Shown: piece by piece, positions 45,021 to 56,656 of the stretch
Layout: every line of letters begins with the position of its first letter
How positions within the stretch are numbered: position 1 is the first letter of the stretch
From: Alopecurus myosuroides
Taxonomy: Eukaryota > Streptophyta > Magnoliopsida > Poales > Poaceae
Length of the DNA stretch: 64,000 bases
Direction: 5' to 3'
NCBI GenBank assembly: GCA_028641055.1
Contig: CM054060.1
Location: 295,919,480-295,983,479, forward strand
Notes under the pieces: model-generated
What the model was told of the DNA's origin: nothing
Seen by the model: the letters and a program-made list of their open reading frames with translations, nothing else
The model's database searches: none
Made by a program: the position numbers and the translations under genes

Positions 45021-45093
45021 GTGCGCAGGGGGGGATCGAACCCCTGCCCTCTGCTTGTTGCGCAGGGACAGCAACCAGTTGCGCTGCTGCTGG
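45021..45093 (-). other. tRNA-like relic 1 in the LARD#2 LTR (second copy at 39477-39548)
   Basis: On the minus strand, A-box-like GCGCAACTGGTTG is followed some 35 bases later by a perfect T-arm/B-box (GGGGTTCGATCCCC), ending in ACCA and then TTTTT. Cloverleaf pairing is incomplete, so this is a tRNA-derived or tRNA-mimicking relic, not a tRNA gene. In the other LTR the B-box is GGTTTGATCCCC. Confidence 0.5.
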
Positions 45094-45180
45094 TTTGGTT
45101 GACAGTTAAGGGGGCGAGCGGGGTTAAGGTTCAGCAATCGCCTCCTGAAACAAACGAAAAAGGAGCAGAAAAGGGTGGGG

Positions 45181-45247
45181 GCTGGGAATCGATCCCGCGA
45201 TCTGCTGGATGCGCGCGCAGCGAGTCCACCAGCTGGTCTGCTGCGTC
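45181..45247 (-). other. tRNA-like relic 2 in the LARD#2 LTR (second copy at 39636-39702)
   Basis: On the minus strand it reads ACCAGCTGGTGGACTCGCTG, an anticodon-arm-like stretch (CTGC...GCAG), then CGCGGGATCGATTCCC as a T-arm-like segment. It is the second such unit within about 160 bases. A functional tRNA is not supported. Confidence 0.42.
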
Positions 45248-46618
45248 ATTTTGATGGCATAGGGGATCGATTGGTTTTGAACACAGCTAAACGGGTTAAC
45301 TGAAACTGCAACGAACACAGCTGCAGGTGCTCATCTCTGACGACGAAAACAGAGCAACAAGGCGAATTGGCATGGAATAAATTGATGCATAAACAGCGAT
45401 GAAAGGAGAGGGGGTTTAGGGGAATGGAAAGAGGAAGTTACCCTCTTCGCAGGGGTGGTCGCAGCACGGCCGGGGGGAGGCGGAGTCACCGGCGGCAAGG
45501 GCCGGCGAGCGGCGGCCGTGGCAGAGAGAAACGGAGGAGCCTCCTTCCTCTCGATCGCGGCGGTGGTGGGGAGATAGGAGGGTTAGGGTGCGGCTAGGGT
45601 TAGGGTTTTCCTAGGGGGTCTAGGAGATAGATATAGGAGGGGGGGAAATCGGGTGGAGCAGGGGGCAGCGCCTGTCGCTGTCCACCATTGGTGACGTCAC
45701 CTGTACGGAGGTTGGGGAAGGAAGGGGGGGTAGCGGGCTGAGGGAGAGTTGGGCTTGCGCAGCCCACTGGATTGCCCACCCCCTCTACGATTTTCCTTTT
45801 TCTTATTTATTTTGTTTCTCTTTTTTTTGTAGAAATAGAATTTGGAAGAAAAAGAATGGTTTTTGAGTTAGGAAAAATTAGGGAAAATTTGTGTTGCTTA
45901 CTTATTGTGTCAGTACCCATTTGACACTTTTTGTTTTCCACAAAAGTTCAAAAAAGAAAACTGTTTGTAATTTAATTCAAATTTGAATGATTTTTGGATT
46001 AAGTGACTTATTGAAAACAAGAATTTAAATCAGGTGAGCATATAATTTTAATTGGAAGCAAAAGACTATAATTGTTGTGTAATTTTCATAAGTTCAACAT
46101 GGTGGTGGTTTTGGACAAAGTGATTTGAATTTTGAATGAGATTTGAGTTAAATGAGTTATTAAATGAAATAACAAGTTAATAGTTCTATTTAAATAGAAA
46201 CAACTAGTTGTTTTAATTGAACTTTTTATTTGGAAAATGTAACATAACAAGTATGAACAATTATTTGGATGTTGGTTTGGAATTTCAAATGTTTTTGGTA
46301 TTAGATGAATTATTGATTAGAAACAAAACAATAGTTTTGGAATCACAACTTCTATGGAAACAATTGATTGTTTTGATTTGAATATCATTTGGAAATTGTA
46401 ACATCACAAGTATGAAACAAAAGGTTTGAAATTTGAGTTGAAATTCAAATAGAAACCAAAGGAAAACAAAGGAAAATAGTTGGAAAACAAAGCAAAACAG
46501 AGGAAAACAAATGGAAAACAAGCAAAACAAATGCAATGAACATGATGTCATGATGCAAAACATAAAATAACAGAGAGCAAACATTCTAATGGCTATTTTT
46601 CATACTTGGGATGTTACA

Positions 46619-46963
46619 CTCTGCACCAAAGGTATTGGGACGAGGCAAGGTAGCTATCTGTCGGTACTTCAACTTGCAAATTGTGGGTTTACCTCGTTCT
46701 ATAATAAAGAGAATGCGATTGTCACTTGGGAGAAGACTCTTAAAGTGTCCTTTGTTGGGCTTGTCGAGAACGGCATGTATGTAGTGGACTTATCTAAAGG
46801 AGACACGTGTGTCGTGACATGCCTAATGGCTAAAGTTGATGTGGGTTGGCTATGGCATCGCCGGTTAGCTCACACCAATATGAGGACGTTGCATGACCTT
46901 CAAAGTGGCAACATGTTCTAGGACTAACGAATGCTAAGTTTGCCAAAGATCGTGTGTGTAGCT
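46619..46963 (+). pseudogene. pol: Copia #2 protease end and GAG-pre-integrase zinc module
   Basis: After removal of LARD#2 the frame continues with KGIGTRQGSYLSVLQLANCG and then LWHRRLAHTNMRTLHDLQSG (HHCC zinc module, His residues at about 46854-46875). A frame change near 46920 gives GLTNAKFAKDRVCVA, with the first Cys of the pair. The second Cys lies across the next insertion. The TSD TAGCT is 46959-46963. Confidence 0.85.
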
Positions 46964-48589
46964 TGATACGTCTCCAACGTATCTATAATTTCTGATGTTC
47001 CATGTTGATATTATGCCAATGGCTAATGTTTCCCCCCTTCTTTATAGCATTTTTACACGTTTTCCGGGACTAACCTATTAACAAGATGCCAAGTGCCAGT
47101 TCCCTGTTTTCTGCTGTTTTTGATTTCAGAAAAGTTGTTCTATAAATATTCTCGGAATTGGACCCCACGAATCCCGAAGTTCCTATTTTCCCCGGAAGCA
47201 TCCAGAAGTCCGAAGAGGAGTCGAAGACGGGCACCAGGGGGCCCTCACCATAGCCAGGCGCGGCCCCCCTTGGCCGCGCCTGGGGGTGGTGAGGCCACCC
47301 TGGTGGCCCACCGACGCTGCCCTTTCGCCTATTTATTCCCCTCCGAAGGAAAACCCTAAGCAGCTGATCAAAAATCACTGAAAAGTTCCACAACCACCAT
47401 CGTCGTCAACCCTAGATCAGGGGGGTTCTGAAGCTGTCTCCCGGCACCCTGCCGGAGAGGAGATCATCACCGGAGGCCTCTTCATCACCATGCCTGCCTC
47501 CGGAGTGATGCGTGAGTAGTTCATCCTTGGACTACGGGTCCATAGCAGTAGCTAGATGGTTGTCTTCTCCTCCTATGCCTCAATATTTAGATCTCGTGAG
47601 CTGCCTAACATGATCGAGATTGTTCTTATGTAATTCTATGTGCTGTGTTTGCTGGCTTCCGATGAATATTGAACTTATGCCAAGTTGATTATAGTCTTTA
47701 TTGCATATGTTATTTGTGATCTTGCATGCTTTCCGTTTCTAGTGGTTGTTCTGGACAAGTAGTTGCTAGTGTTTCCAAGAGGGAGAATTTATGCTCGATA
47801 GTTGGGTTCATGCCTCCTTTTCACCTGTGCTCGAGTGACAGAAACGTGAAGGGGGAGGATGTGTTGTTGGCACTAGGGAGAAAACAGCGGTGTGAGTGCC
47901 CGCGTGCACAATCATTGCTTACATTACACACATTTCTTAATGCGATTATCTGTTGCTTGCAACTTAATACCTAAGGGGGTTTGGATGATAACCTGAGGGT
48001 GGATTATTAGTCATAGATGCAGTTGTATTACGGTCTATGTATATTTTTGTAATGCCCACACTAAATATCATAGTAGTCATCATGTCATGAATGTGCACTA
48101 CGGTGCAACCTCTATTTGTCAATTGCCCAGTTGTAGTTTGTTCACCCAGCATGCTATCTTTTATGGAGAGACACCACTAGTGAACCTATGAACCCCGGTC
48201 CATTTTCCTACACTGTTAAATAAACCACTAAAATTTCCTGCTTTCCTTATTTACTTCAAGCATACACCGTTTTCCACACTATATGTCTAATCTTTGTTTC
48301 AGCAAGACCGGTGAGATTGACAACCTCACTGTACCGTTGGGACAAAGTATTTTGGTTGTGTTGTGTGCAGGTTCCGCGTTGTTGCTGACACCGGTGAGGC
48401 GCCATCACCACCGTCAGTGGCATAAACCTTCCGAAGATCCTCTTTCTCCTACTGGATTGATAACCTTGGTTCTTAACTGAGGGAAATTCTTACCGCTGCA
48501 CTCATCACACCCTCCTCTTGGGCTTCCCAACACACCATCCATAGCAAAGAATTTCTGGCGCCTCAAGGCACCATCAAGGTGTAGCAACA
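46964..48589 (+). repeat. 5' LTR of Athila-type element #2
   Basis: It runs TGATACGTCTCC...GTAGCAACA with a TATA-like CTATTTATTCCCC at about 47329-47341. It is 1626 bp, 16 bp longer than the 3' copy, mainly from an insertion near 48075. Confidence 0.93.
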
Positions 48590-48590
48590 A

Positions 48591-48612
48591 GGATTTCTGG
48601 CGCCGTTGCCGA
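48591..48612 (+). other. Primer-binding site of Athila-type element #2
   Basis: GGATTTCTGGCGCCGTTGCC lies one base after the LTR. TGGCGCCGTTGCC is the usual Athila/Sabrina-type primer-binding sequence in grasses. Confidence 0.88.
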
Positions 48613-48778
48613 GGAGGAAGAAGTGTTCTGGCAAGGGGAGTCTCTCACTCTCAACCTCTTTATTTTGTTTATTGTCTTGTTTTTATTTTTGTCTTGTTTT
48701 TATTCTTTATATCAAAAACACAAAAAAATTAGTTTACTTTATAGCTTTTATTTATTTGCTTGCTTTTATTTTGCTAGA

Positions 48779-49306
48779 ATGAGTATTCCTGAAGTTGACG
48801 TTCGTTCTTTTAGGCAACATGGGGGAGAGAGTTTAAAACATGCTTGGTATATAATAAACGATGCTCATAATAGGTGTACAAAAAAATATTCTACCTTCAT
48901 ACTCCTAAGGAATTTTTATGTTGGTACTACTGGCCGGTATAGGTATGTGTTAGATACACTTACGGGTGGAAATTTTCTAGGAACTTCTGCCTTGGAAGCC
49001 TGCAATTTGATTGAAAGTTTGGTAGGAACGCCCCCCACTATAACTGTTAAAATTGAGACCACTTTGGAGGATGTTATTAATAAACTAAACTCTGTGGAAA
49101 TGAACTTACCAATTTTCCTTGATAATGCTAGCAAAGTTAATGAATCAATAATAACTATTGATAAAAGAATCATTGCTCTAGAAGCTGGCAACACTCATGA
49201 TGAGAAAAATTCTAGGATTGGTAAACTAGTGGAGGCTATGGGAACTTTAAGCTCAAAATTTTCATCTCTTAAATTTAAAAAGGAGAAAGCCTTTGTTATA
49301 AAATAG
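48779..49306 (+). CDS. gag: Athila-type gag, N-terminal part
   Basis: The ATG at 48779 (MSIPEVDVRSFRQHGGESLK) is chosen over an upstream in-frame ATG at 48623, because the sequence between is a T-rich leader that translates into an artificial hydrophobic run. The frame contains HAWYIINDAHNRC, TGRYRYVLDTLTGGNFLG and LVGTPPTITVKIETTLEDVI, typical of Athila/Sabrina gag segments. A charged helical region follows (NEKN-like, SSLKFKKEKAFVIK) before TAG at 49304-49306. It is a partial gag without zinc knuckle, in a non-autonomous element. Confidence 0.75.
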   Translation: MSIPEVDVRSFRQHGGESLKHAWYIINDAHNRCTKKYSTFILLRNFYVGTTGRYRYVLDTLTGGNFLGTSALEACNLIESLVGTPPTITVKIETTLEDVINKLNSVEMNLPIFLDNASKVNESIITIDKRIIALEAGNTHDEKNSRIGKLVEAMGTLSSKFSSLKFKKEKAFVIK

Positions 49307-49395
49307 CAAAGATTCATGTATGTTCCCAAGATAACTAAACCCAAATCTCAATATGTGCTGAAAATTGCTAAAACGATTAATGAAACTAAGAGTGA

Positions 49396-52300
49396 TGTAA
49401 CATCCCTGATTTTTGGAAAGTCCAAAAATCACTAAAATTTGAAACTTTTTGTTTTCATGTTTAGTAAGTCACCAAAAACCAAATGAGATGCAAGAAACAG
49501 AAGAAAACAATACACATTTCAATGATATTGAAATTAAGAATCCAGTAGGCCTCTATTTTCCTAAACCCTAAAAGCCCATTCAAAATTTTCATTATTCAAA
49601 GAAATTTTTTTCTCTTAGAAAACCTTATTTTATAACATGTTTTCAAATCAAATATTACTTTGAATAATGTTTTAGAGACTTGGAAACCATAGAATTATTA
49701 CCTCTAACAGTTCCTATGCCTCAAAATTATTTTATGACAATAACAACTATTTTTATTGATATCCAAATGTCATTCTAAGTTTTAAACATAAAGTGGTATT
49801 CATAAAATGTTTTGATTTGAAAATAACATAAAATAGATCTTGAAAACAATATTAAAGCTTGAGGAGTTTTCTAAATTTTATTTAAGCCACTTTTATATTT
49901 ATTTAATTTTCTATTTTGAAAATGGATTTAAGTTGCTATTAGTAAATCACTGAAATGTTAAGTTTATAAAAATATGAAAGTGAGGTAAAATGAATTTCAA
50001 AAATAGTATTTGATATGTTTATTGTCTCTGAAATTTTATTTAATCAAAACCTCATTTTATTAATTTTCTAATTTAAAAATATACATTAAGTAATATTAGT
50101 AATTATTTACATTTTTCAAAAATATAAAAAGTGAAATGTGTTCAAAATTTTATAACAATGTTCTAAACAGAAAGATATTATTTTTTACAAATTTTTAGAA
50201 ATTAATTTGAGGTCAATTGGATTATTAAAACTAAAGATATTAAAAACAGGAATTAAAAGAAAAAAAGAAAAAAAAAGTGATGACGTCATGATCGTCATCA
50301 AGCTCCTGCCGTTTCTCTTCCCGGCTGAAACGGAAGAAATCAATCCGATTGATTTCGGGCGTTTCTTTGCCCTGTTAATCACCCCGAGTCCATGCCCTTA
50401 AAGCCATGCCTCCCCTCGTCATTTCCCCTCCCAATCCGCTCTGTATCAAGCCACAGGGCCGGAGAAATTCCACGCCGGAGACGCCCACTGCCGCCGCCGT
50501 GTTTGCAAGTCCCCGGCGAGGTGAGCCACCCTCTACACCAAAGACTACTCCTAATCCCTCCCCCTTGTCCATGTGCAGCTCGTGATGCCTTTATTTGTCT
50601 CTTTTGCGCAGCGAGAGAGCCACGCCGTGCTCGCCGGAGTAGCTCCGCCTCGGATCCACACCGCGCCACCACGGGAGGCCCCTACAAACGTCCCCGAGGG
50701 CCTCATCGAGTTCGCCATATCGCGCTCCGCCCCCTGGACACATCCCCGTGCTCGAGAACCCTCTCCAGCGCCACCGTCGTCAACGACAGCAACTCCGGCC
50801 ACCGTCCCCGCCATTTCCCGGCGACCCGAGCCGCCCGGTGAGCTCCCTTTTGTCTCTGTCCGTTAGATCTACAACGGATGGTCAGGATTAGATCACTTAC
50901 CGAATCGTTTTCGGCGAATAGCGTAGCGCCACGTGTGCGCCAGTGGGCTGCGCGTAGCCGGACCAAGCCTAGTCCCTATTCATCGCCCTGCGCGGCATAT
51001 AACAGATCTGAGCCCATCTGTCTCTGGATTTAATTCCCGAATAAAAATAAAATGTCTATTTTGCAAAAAAAGCCCCTACATCTTAGATCTATCATAACTT
51101 TTGATCCATAAGCCCAAATTTAGAAATCTTGGACTTTTTGAAAAGCCCTTGACATATAGAAACTTTTGGAACTGGCAAAATTAAATTTGAAAAACTTAAA
51201 TTTGTTCAAATTCAAATATGCTTGTTTGATGAAATTTGGCATAATTCAAATCCTACAAATCCAAAAATTGTAAATAAAATATATTTAGAAACCTTAGGAT
51301 GTGTACTTTCATATCCTTTGTCCCAAAATAATATTTGAACAAATTAAAATTGAATTTAGAATTAAGTTGTCTATTTGAGTATTTTTGACATAGATTAATT
51401 TCTATAAATATTTTCAATATAGTTCCTTTGGCAAAATTGCTCCATTTGGTAACCTTGAACCATAGACATAATGCCCAACCATTTTGGACACCCTTGGACC
51501 ATGACAATGTGTTTTGACCAAAAACCCAACAAAGATACATCCATTTTCACCATGTCTTAGAAATTGTTTTCAACTGTTATTCCTTGATGTTATGTCTATT
51601 TGGAGCCAAGCCAAGTCCTTAGAATGTGTCAATCACATATAGTATCAAGTAGTGAACTTTAGTTTTCTATATTCTCCACTCCCCCATTCTTGCTTCAAGA
51701 ATTCACCAAGTCAGCAAAATGGAGATCAAGACTCAAGCACAAGAATGAAACTTCAATATCAACTTGGTGGCAACATGAAGAGCTACGAGGAATATCATTG
51801 AAGAAATTGAAGGAAGGACATAGACTCCACAGCAACAAGAAGAAACTCAATGAAGTACAGGAGTATGAAGAAAATCAAGGAGGAGACATTTTCCTCTCTC
51901 TTCCTATCCCTTCCATTTCTTTCTTTTCAAATTGACTTAGTGGTATTTCTGCCCATCCCATACCCAAACCAATAGTGAAGTGAAAACCATGAAGACTATC
52001 AAGACCAAGAGAAGCACCACACCAAGGAAGGGAACAACTTAGATGGCATGATGATGATCTTCAAGAAGGCAATCACATGAGAACTAGAAGCAATCCACCC
52101 AAGTTGAAGAGTAACAAGTTATTTTTGTCCAACCATTGACCCAAATGGAAAACCCAAGACTTAGTAATATTTTCCCTTTGATGATGAAGTTAGTAGACCT
52201 ACCCTAACCACAATGGAAAATACTAACATAGTCACTCAAATTTTTTTGAAGGTGAATATGACCAAGTGTTTGCATGTATTACTTTAGTTGAAGAAGTAAT

Positions 52301-53913
52301 ATGTTTATTCTAAGTGAACTCTTGGAACTTCCTCGACAAGTATGGTTATAATAAAGTTTGATCACTGCAAACTCAACCTAGTCCTTCCCAAGTAAACCAT
52401 TGGAATTTCCTTAACAAGAATGATACCACTAGAGAATGAATCTTTCAACTCAAACCTAGACCTTGTCCTAACCAACTTGGTTAAACCCCTTTTTGATATG
52501 TTAGTTTCTCTGTATGTTTTCTACACTTGTATGTTGTTTGGTAGAATGATTGTTTATTTTGTTATTGTGTTTTAAATGAATAGATTGTACGGAGAGCAAC
52601 GATCTTTTGTGAAGGGAGTGTGAATTCTTCACCAACTTCAACAAGGCAAGTAACACATCATCAACTACCCATTATTTTCTATATGCATTAGTTGATTTTG
52701 AGTAGTATGCATGATAGGAAATTTTAATAAGTTATATTATGCTATGCTATATCCTAGTAGTGTGTAGCCATCCTTATACCTTGTTATTTTGATGCCTTGG
52801 TACTTATTTAGATGCTTTGCCATGCTACAAAATTTGTTTTACTAGATGTTGAGGAAAAATTCTAAGTATAACTAATGAATAAACCACCTGGGTGGAAGTG
52901 GTAAGACTGGTTTATGTTGAGTGTTGCCTCAGGGCCCTTATCTAAGGGTTATTCCACTTGAGGTTGTCACTTGAGGATGGCCACCCAGGAACAAAGAGAT
53001 TACTATGTCCTTCTAAGTTTAGTAGCTTCCCGTGCAGCCTTTAGTCATATGGGCTCTGTCTTGATCAACTAAGTGGAATGATCTCACAAGGCTTACCAGC
53101 AGATGTAGCATAATTATAGGTGGAACGGGTAAGCCAAACGGTGGTGGAATTTCTTATGAAAGATCTCGTCTCAATCTTCTCCTTTCCTTAATGAACTCAG
53201 GGTGTATAGGACGTTTGGGCTGATTTGAGTCTAAAGGTGAAAGTGCACAAACTCTGCAGAGTCAACAAACTAAGATCTTAGCCGTGTCCCCGGTTATGGA
53301 CAACTATGAGCAGCTGGACAAGGATTGACGGAAGAATCTCATCATCAATTTCAATAAGTAAAATTTGACCAAGTGAACAGTATTTGTGGTGCTTGGATCT
53401 TAATCCAATGTTGCCACCCTTTTGAAAAGAAAAGTTTGTTTTACAAAAGTGATAGGAGAAATCTGGCTTTATGCAAACTCAGCCAAAACTCCACTCAGCC
53501 AAATAAGCATGTAGTATTAGTCTTGCCATTTATATCCACCATAGTGTTACTTGCCAATACATTAAATTGTATTGACTCCCTTGTGGCTGCATATTCCATA
53601 TTGAAGATGTTTCTGAAGACGAGTGAGGATTTTGTTTAGGATCTCGAGACTATCGCCAACATGTTTTGCCTGTAGCACATGAAGAAGATGGGCTCAATGT
53701 TGTACTATGTTTTCCGCTGTATTTCTTTATTTTCTGCTAGTCTTCTAAGACTATGCAAGTTGTAATACTATTTTGTAAAGACTGGATCATGCGGTAATAG
53801 AATTTGATGCATTTGCATGATATTTCATTTTGTACTGTGGTGCTAGCAATTGATCTAGGGACTAGCACAATAACACAGGTGTCCTTACATTATTTAAATG
53901 TGGGAACGCTACA
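49396..53913 (+). repeat. Solo LTR (4518 bp) of the LARD#1 family
   Basis: It begins TGTAACATCC and ends AACGCTACA, and is flanked by a perfect 5-bp TSD AGTGA (49391-49395 and 53914-53918). It matches LARD#1's LTR in opposite orientation. No interior, primer-binding site or second LTR is present, so it is the product of LTR-LTR recombination. A possible TATA motif (CATATAAC) lies at about 50995. ORFs inside (for example 50392-50841) are in GC-rich promoter-like sequence and have no recognised domain. Confidence 0.93.
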
Positions 53914-56656
53914 AGTGATCTTCATGTTGAATCTTCAGAAACACCTAGAGTTCCTATTGATGCAAATAATGATTTAGAGGAAATTAGAGATGTTTATTCT
54001 TCTTCACTTGAAAATACTTGAGTTGCTTTCTATGCCTAGCTGAAAGGCGTTAAAGAAAAGCGCTATCGGGAGACAACCCGTTTTATTTCTCTGTTCTCAA
54101 CCCGTTTTCCGTCGTTTTTTTTTGCGTTCTTTGCACCTGGGTGTTGTCTATTTACTTAGAAACCCCGCTGTATTTTTTCTTTTGTGTCTTTGTTGAGCCA
54201 AGTAAATCCTCTAGTGGAAAGTTGAGACTATATTTCGGATTTCTACGCAGGAAACAAATTTCTGCTGTCCACTGTTAAATTCGTATAAAAACACAGAAAA
54301 TTAAGAATGACCTGAGTTTTTTTGTACGTAATCCTGGGCTATATACACAACTTTTCTTAGCTGAAAACTTTTTGATTTGAGCAACAAAAGATTTTCGAAA
54401 AAAATCATCTTTACTTGTTGTCCTGTTTTGGCAGATTTCTGCCAATAATTGTATTTGCATCTTAATCTCTTTCTTCTGGTGTTCTTTTGAGAAAAAGAGT
54501 TTTAAAAGAAATTATGACAGTAGCTAATGTTTTTATTAGTGTTAGGCTTGTGTTGAAACTTAACCATGTGAATTTATTATTTCGATTGCACTAACGTTGC
54601 TAATGAAGATTGTGAGAAGTTTGGTGTGAAGGAAGATTTCAAGGGTCAAGAGAAGAGGATGATATGACGTGATCAAGAAGAGTGAAGAGCCTAAGCTTGG
54701 GGATGCCCCGGAGGTACATTCCAACAAATTCCAATAATACTCAAGCGTCTAAGCTTGGGGATGCCCAAGGCATCCCCTTCTTCATCGACAAATTATCAAG
54801 TCACTTCTAGTGAAACTATATTTTTATTCAGTCACATCTTATGTGCTTTACTTGGAACGTCTTTTATTTTTGCTTTTAGTATATTTTTATTTTTTCAAAA
54901 AACATTCTTTTATTGGAGAGTGACACGCTCCGCTTTTTCATGGGAATACTTTGTATTCTTAATCTTTGTCTGGCTGCTGCATTTATTTAGCTTCTGTTTT
55001 GCATGCATCTCTTATCTAGAGCTGTTAGTTTTAGTAGTGTTATGTGAGTACTCTCATGTTTGCTTGCTTTATGTATAATTTAGAGTATTTTTGTTAAAAC
55101 ATATCTTGTATGGTGCTTGTTGGGAAAATAAACTGCTGCTTGAAGTAGATTTTTTTAATGGTGCAAGTAGAAGCTTGTATGGATTGTGGCTAGAACTTTT
55201 TCATATCATGCTATATGTTATTTTAGTTTTAAAGCCTTGTGGTTATTGAGTAGCATGATTAGCCTCAAATAGCTGAGAGTTTTTAATGTGCCATTGAAAG
55301 AATCATGAGTTGTTCTTGTCATATTGAAGCATAAATTTGTGGTATTCTCTTTTGAACGTTTTATTTGGTTGACTTGGCGCATGCTCACATCATGTTTATG
55401 ACTATGAACCAGTCACTAATAGCCTCTATGATTGTTTAGTTTTTGAACTTGTGGTACCACTTATGCTTTGATTAATGATGTTTATGTCGCTATGCATGAT
55501 TATGGCCATTATTGCTCTCTTGATTTGTCGCTCCCAGACTTTTGCTAGCCTCCACCATTACTGAGTATAAGCTCTACTCGTGCAATCCAACTCCCAAAAA
55601 CCAAAGTATGACAAATGTGTCCACCATACCTACCTACATGTGGTATTTAATTGCCACTCCAAGTAAATTTCTCATGTGTTACCTTTAAAACCTTCAAAAT
55701 GACTCCTGCTTTCTGTTCCTGTTTTTGGTCATGAGGATGTAAATAGAGAATCTTTATCTCACTTGTTGATTGGATTTCACACCCTAGAATAGTGGCTTCA
55801 TCCGCTTATCCAATTGGTAGAAGAGCTGCCAGAGGGGTGCCCAGCCCCAAATTAATACACACAAAATATCTTCACTATTTTTGCCCCTGATTTATCAGTC
55901 AAAGCATAATTGTGAAAAGAAAAGAGAAAGAGGGATGACCTTCTACACCAGTTGCGTCCTTCATATGGGATCCGCTCTTGTGAAATCTAGTTGGCTTGTG
56001 ATGTATTGTATTTTCTGTTTACCATTCGTTGACATTAGCATACATCTCCCAAAATATAGACACTCCTCCATGGTATGTGATTGTTGGCAGGGCCCCCGAG
56101 GATTCGGTTAGCCATGGTCTGTGTAATCCCTGCTTCCCTCTGCGAAGGGCCTTTCTTTTACTTTTATGTTGAGTCTCCATCTTCTAACTTTATGCACAGT
56201 TGAGAGAGCAGTTTTGCCATTCTGAGTTTTATGTGCATTTGTCCCGGAAACATTATTAATTGATTCATGATGTGTTATTGCTTGTTCTCTAATTATTTGT
56301 TCTAGTCTTACTCATGAACTTTGAAGGTGTCCTGGCATTTATGTTTTACCCCACTCTTAAGGACTAGCGAAATACCAGTTTGCCATGCTTTCTCTATACT
56401 TGAAACACACATATTTCTTTCTTTGCATTGTTATTCATGATCTTTTATTTGAGTTACTTCTCATGATGCAAAGTGATTGCTATGCTTTATTATTAAAGTT
56501 CTATTTATCATGTTTGTGTTAAAGTTCTATGATCTCGGCTTACATATGCTTTTACATATTATGATCAAGATTGTGTGGTAGCATGTCACCCCAGAAATTA
56601 TTTTGTTTTATCGTTTACCTACTCTAGGATGAGTAGGAACTAAGCTTGGGGATGCT
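53914..56656 (+). other. Athila-type element #2, 3' interior (non-coding)
   Basis: After the solo LTR the interior resumes with codons close to a gag end (DLEEIRDVYSSSLENT) and a stop. Then follows the GCGTTAAAG...GCGCTATCGGGAG motif seen in such elements after gag. From about 54741 it is collinear with 27420-29388. It ends in a hairpin-like CCTACTCTAGGATGAGTAGG (56617-56636) and the purine tract. No pol is present. Confidence 0.85.

Larger units (their letters stand above)
36354..46618 (-). mobile_element. LARD#2: complete long-LTR non-autonomous Gypsy derivative (10,265 bp)
   Basis: The element lies on the minus strand and is bounded by CTCCG (36349-36353) and CTCTG (46619-46623), a 5-bp TSD with one change. 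LTRs of 4719 bp (36354-41072) and 4720 bp (41899-46618) flank an 826-bp interior. The minus-strand LTR reads TGTAACATCC...GGTGCGACA. About 65 differences between the LTRs were counted by hand (about 1.4%). It carries no gag, protease or RT, only the end of a Gypsy integrase. Long LTRs and a small interior match the LARD class (Sukkula/Erika-like in Triticeae, family not confirmed). Confidence 0.93.
41899..46618 (-). repeat. LARD#2 5' LTR (minus)
   Basis: It is nearly identical to 36354-41072 with about 65 differences, many of them C-to-T or G-to-A. It ends at 46618 next to Copia #2 protease/integrase sequence. All structural features of the other LTR recur here. Confidence 0.93.

Noticed and set aside
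48623..48778. Hydrophobic N-terminal extension of the Athila-type gag (signal-peptide-like)
   Set aside because: It arises from the T-rich leader after the primer-binding site; the gag start at 48779 fits the family better.
50392..50866. Pro/Arg-rich ORFs (149 and 97 residues) in the solo LTR
   Set aside because: GC-rich promoter-like segment; all frames on both strands are open there and no domain is recognised.
54755..55078. Hydrophobic 107-residue ORF resembling a membrane protein
   Set aside because: The T-rich non-coding interior of the Athila-type element gives Phe/Leu-rich translations by composition; the collinear segment at 27420 onward lacks the ORF.
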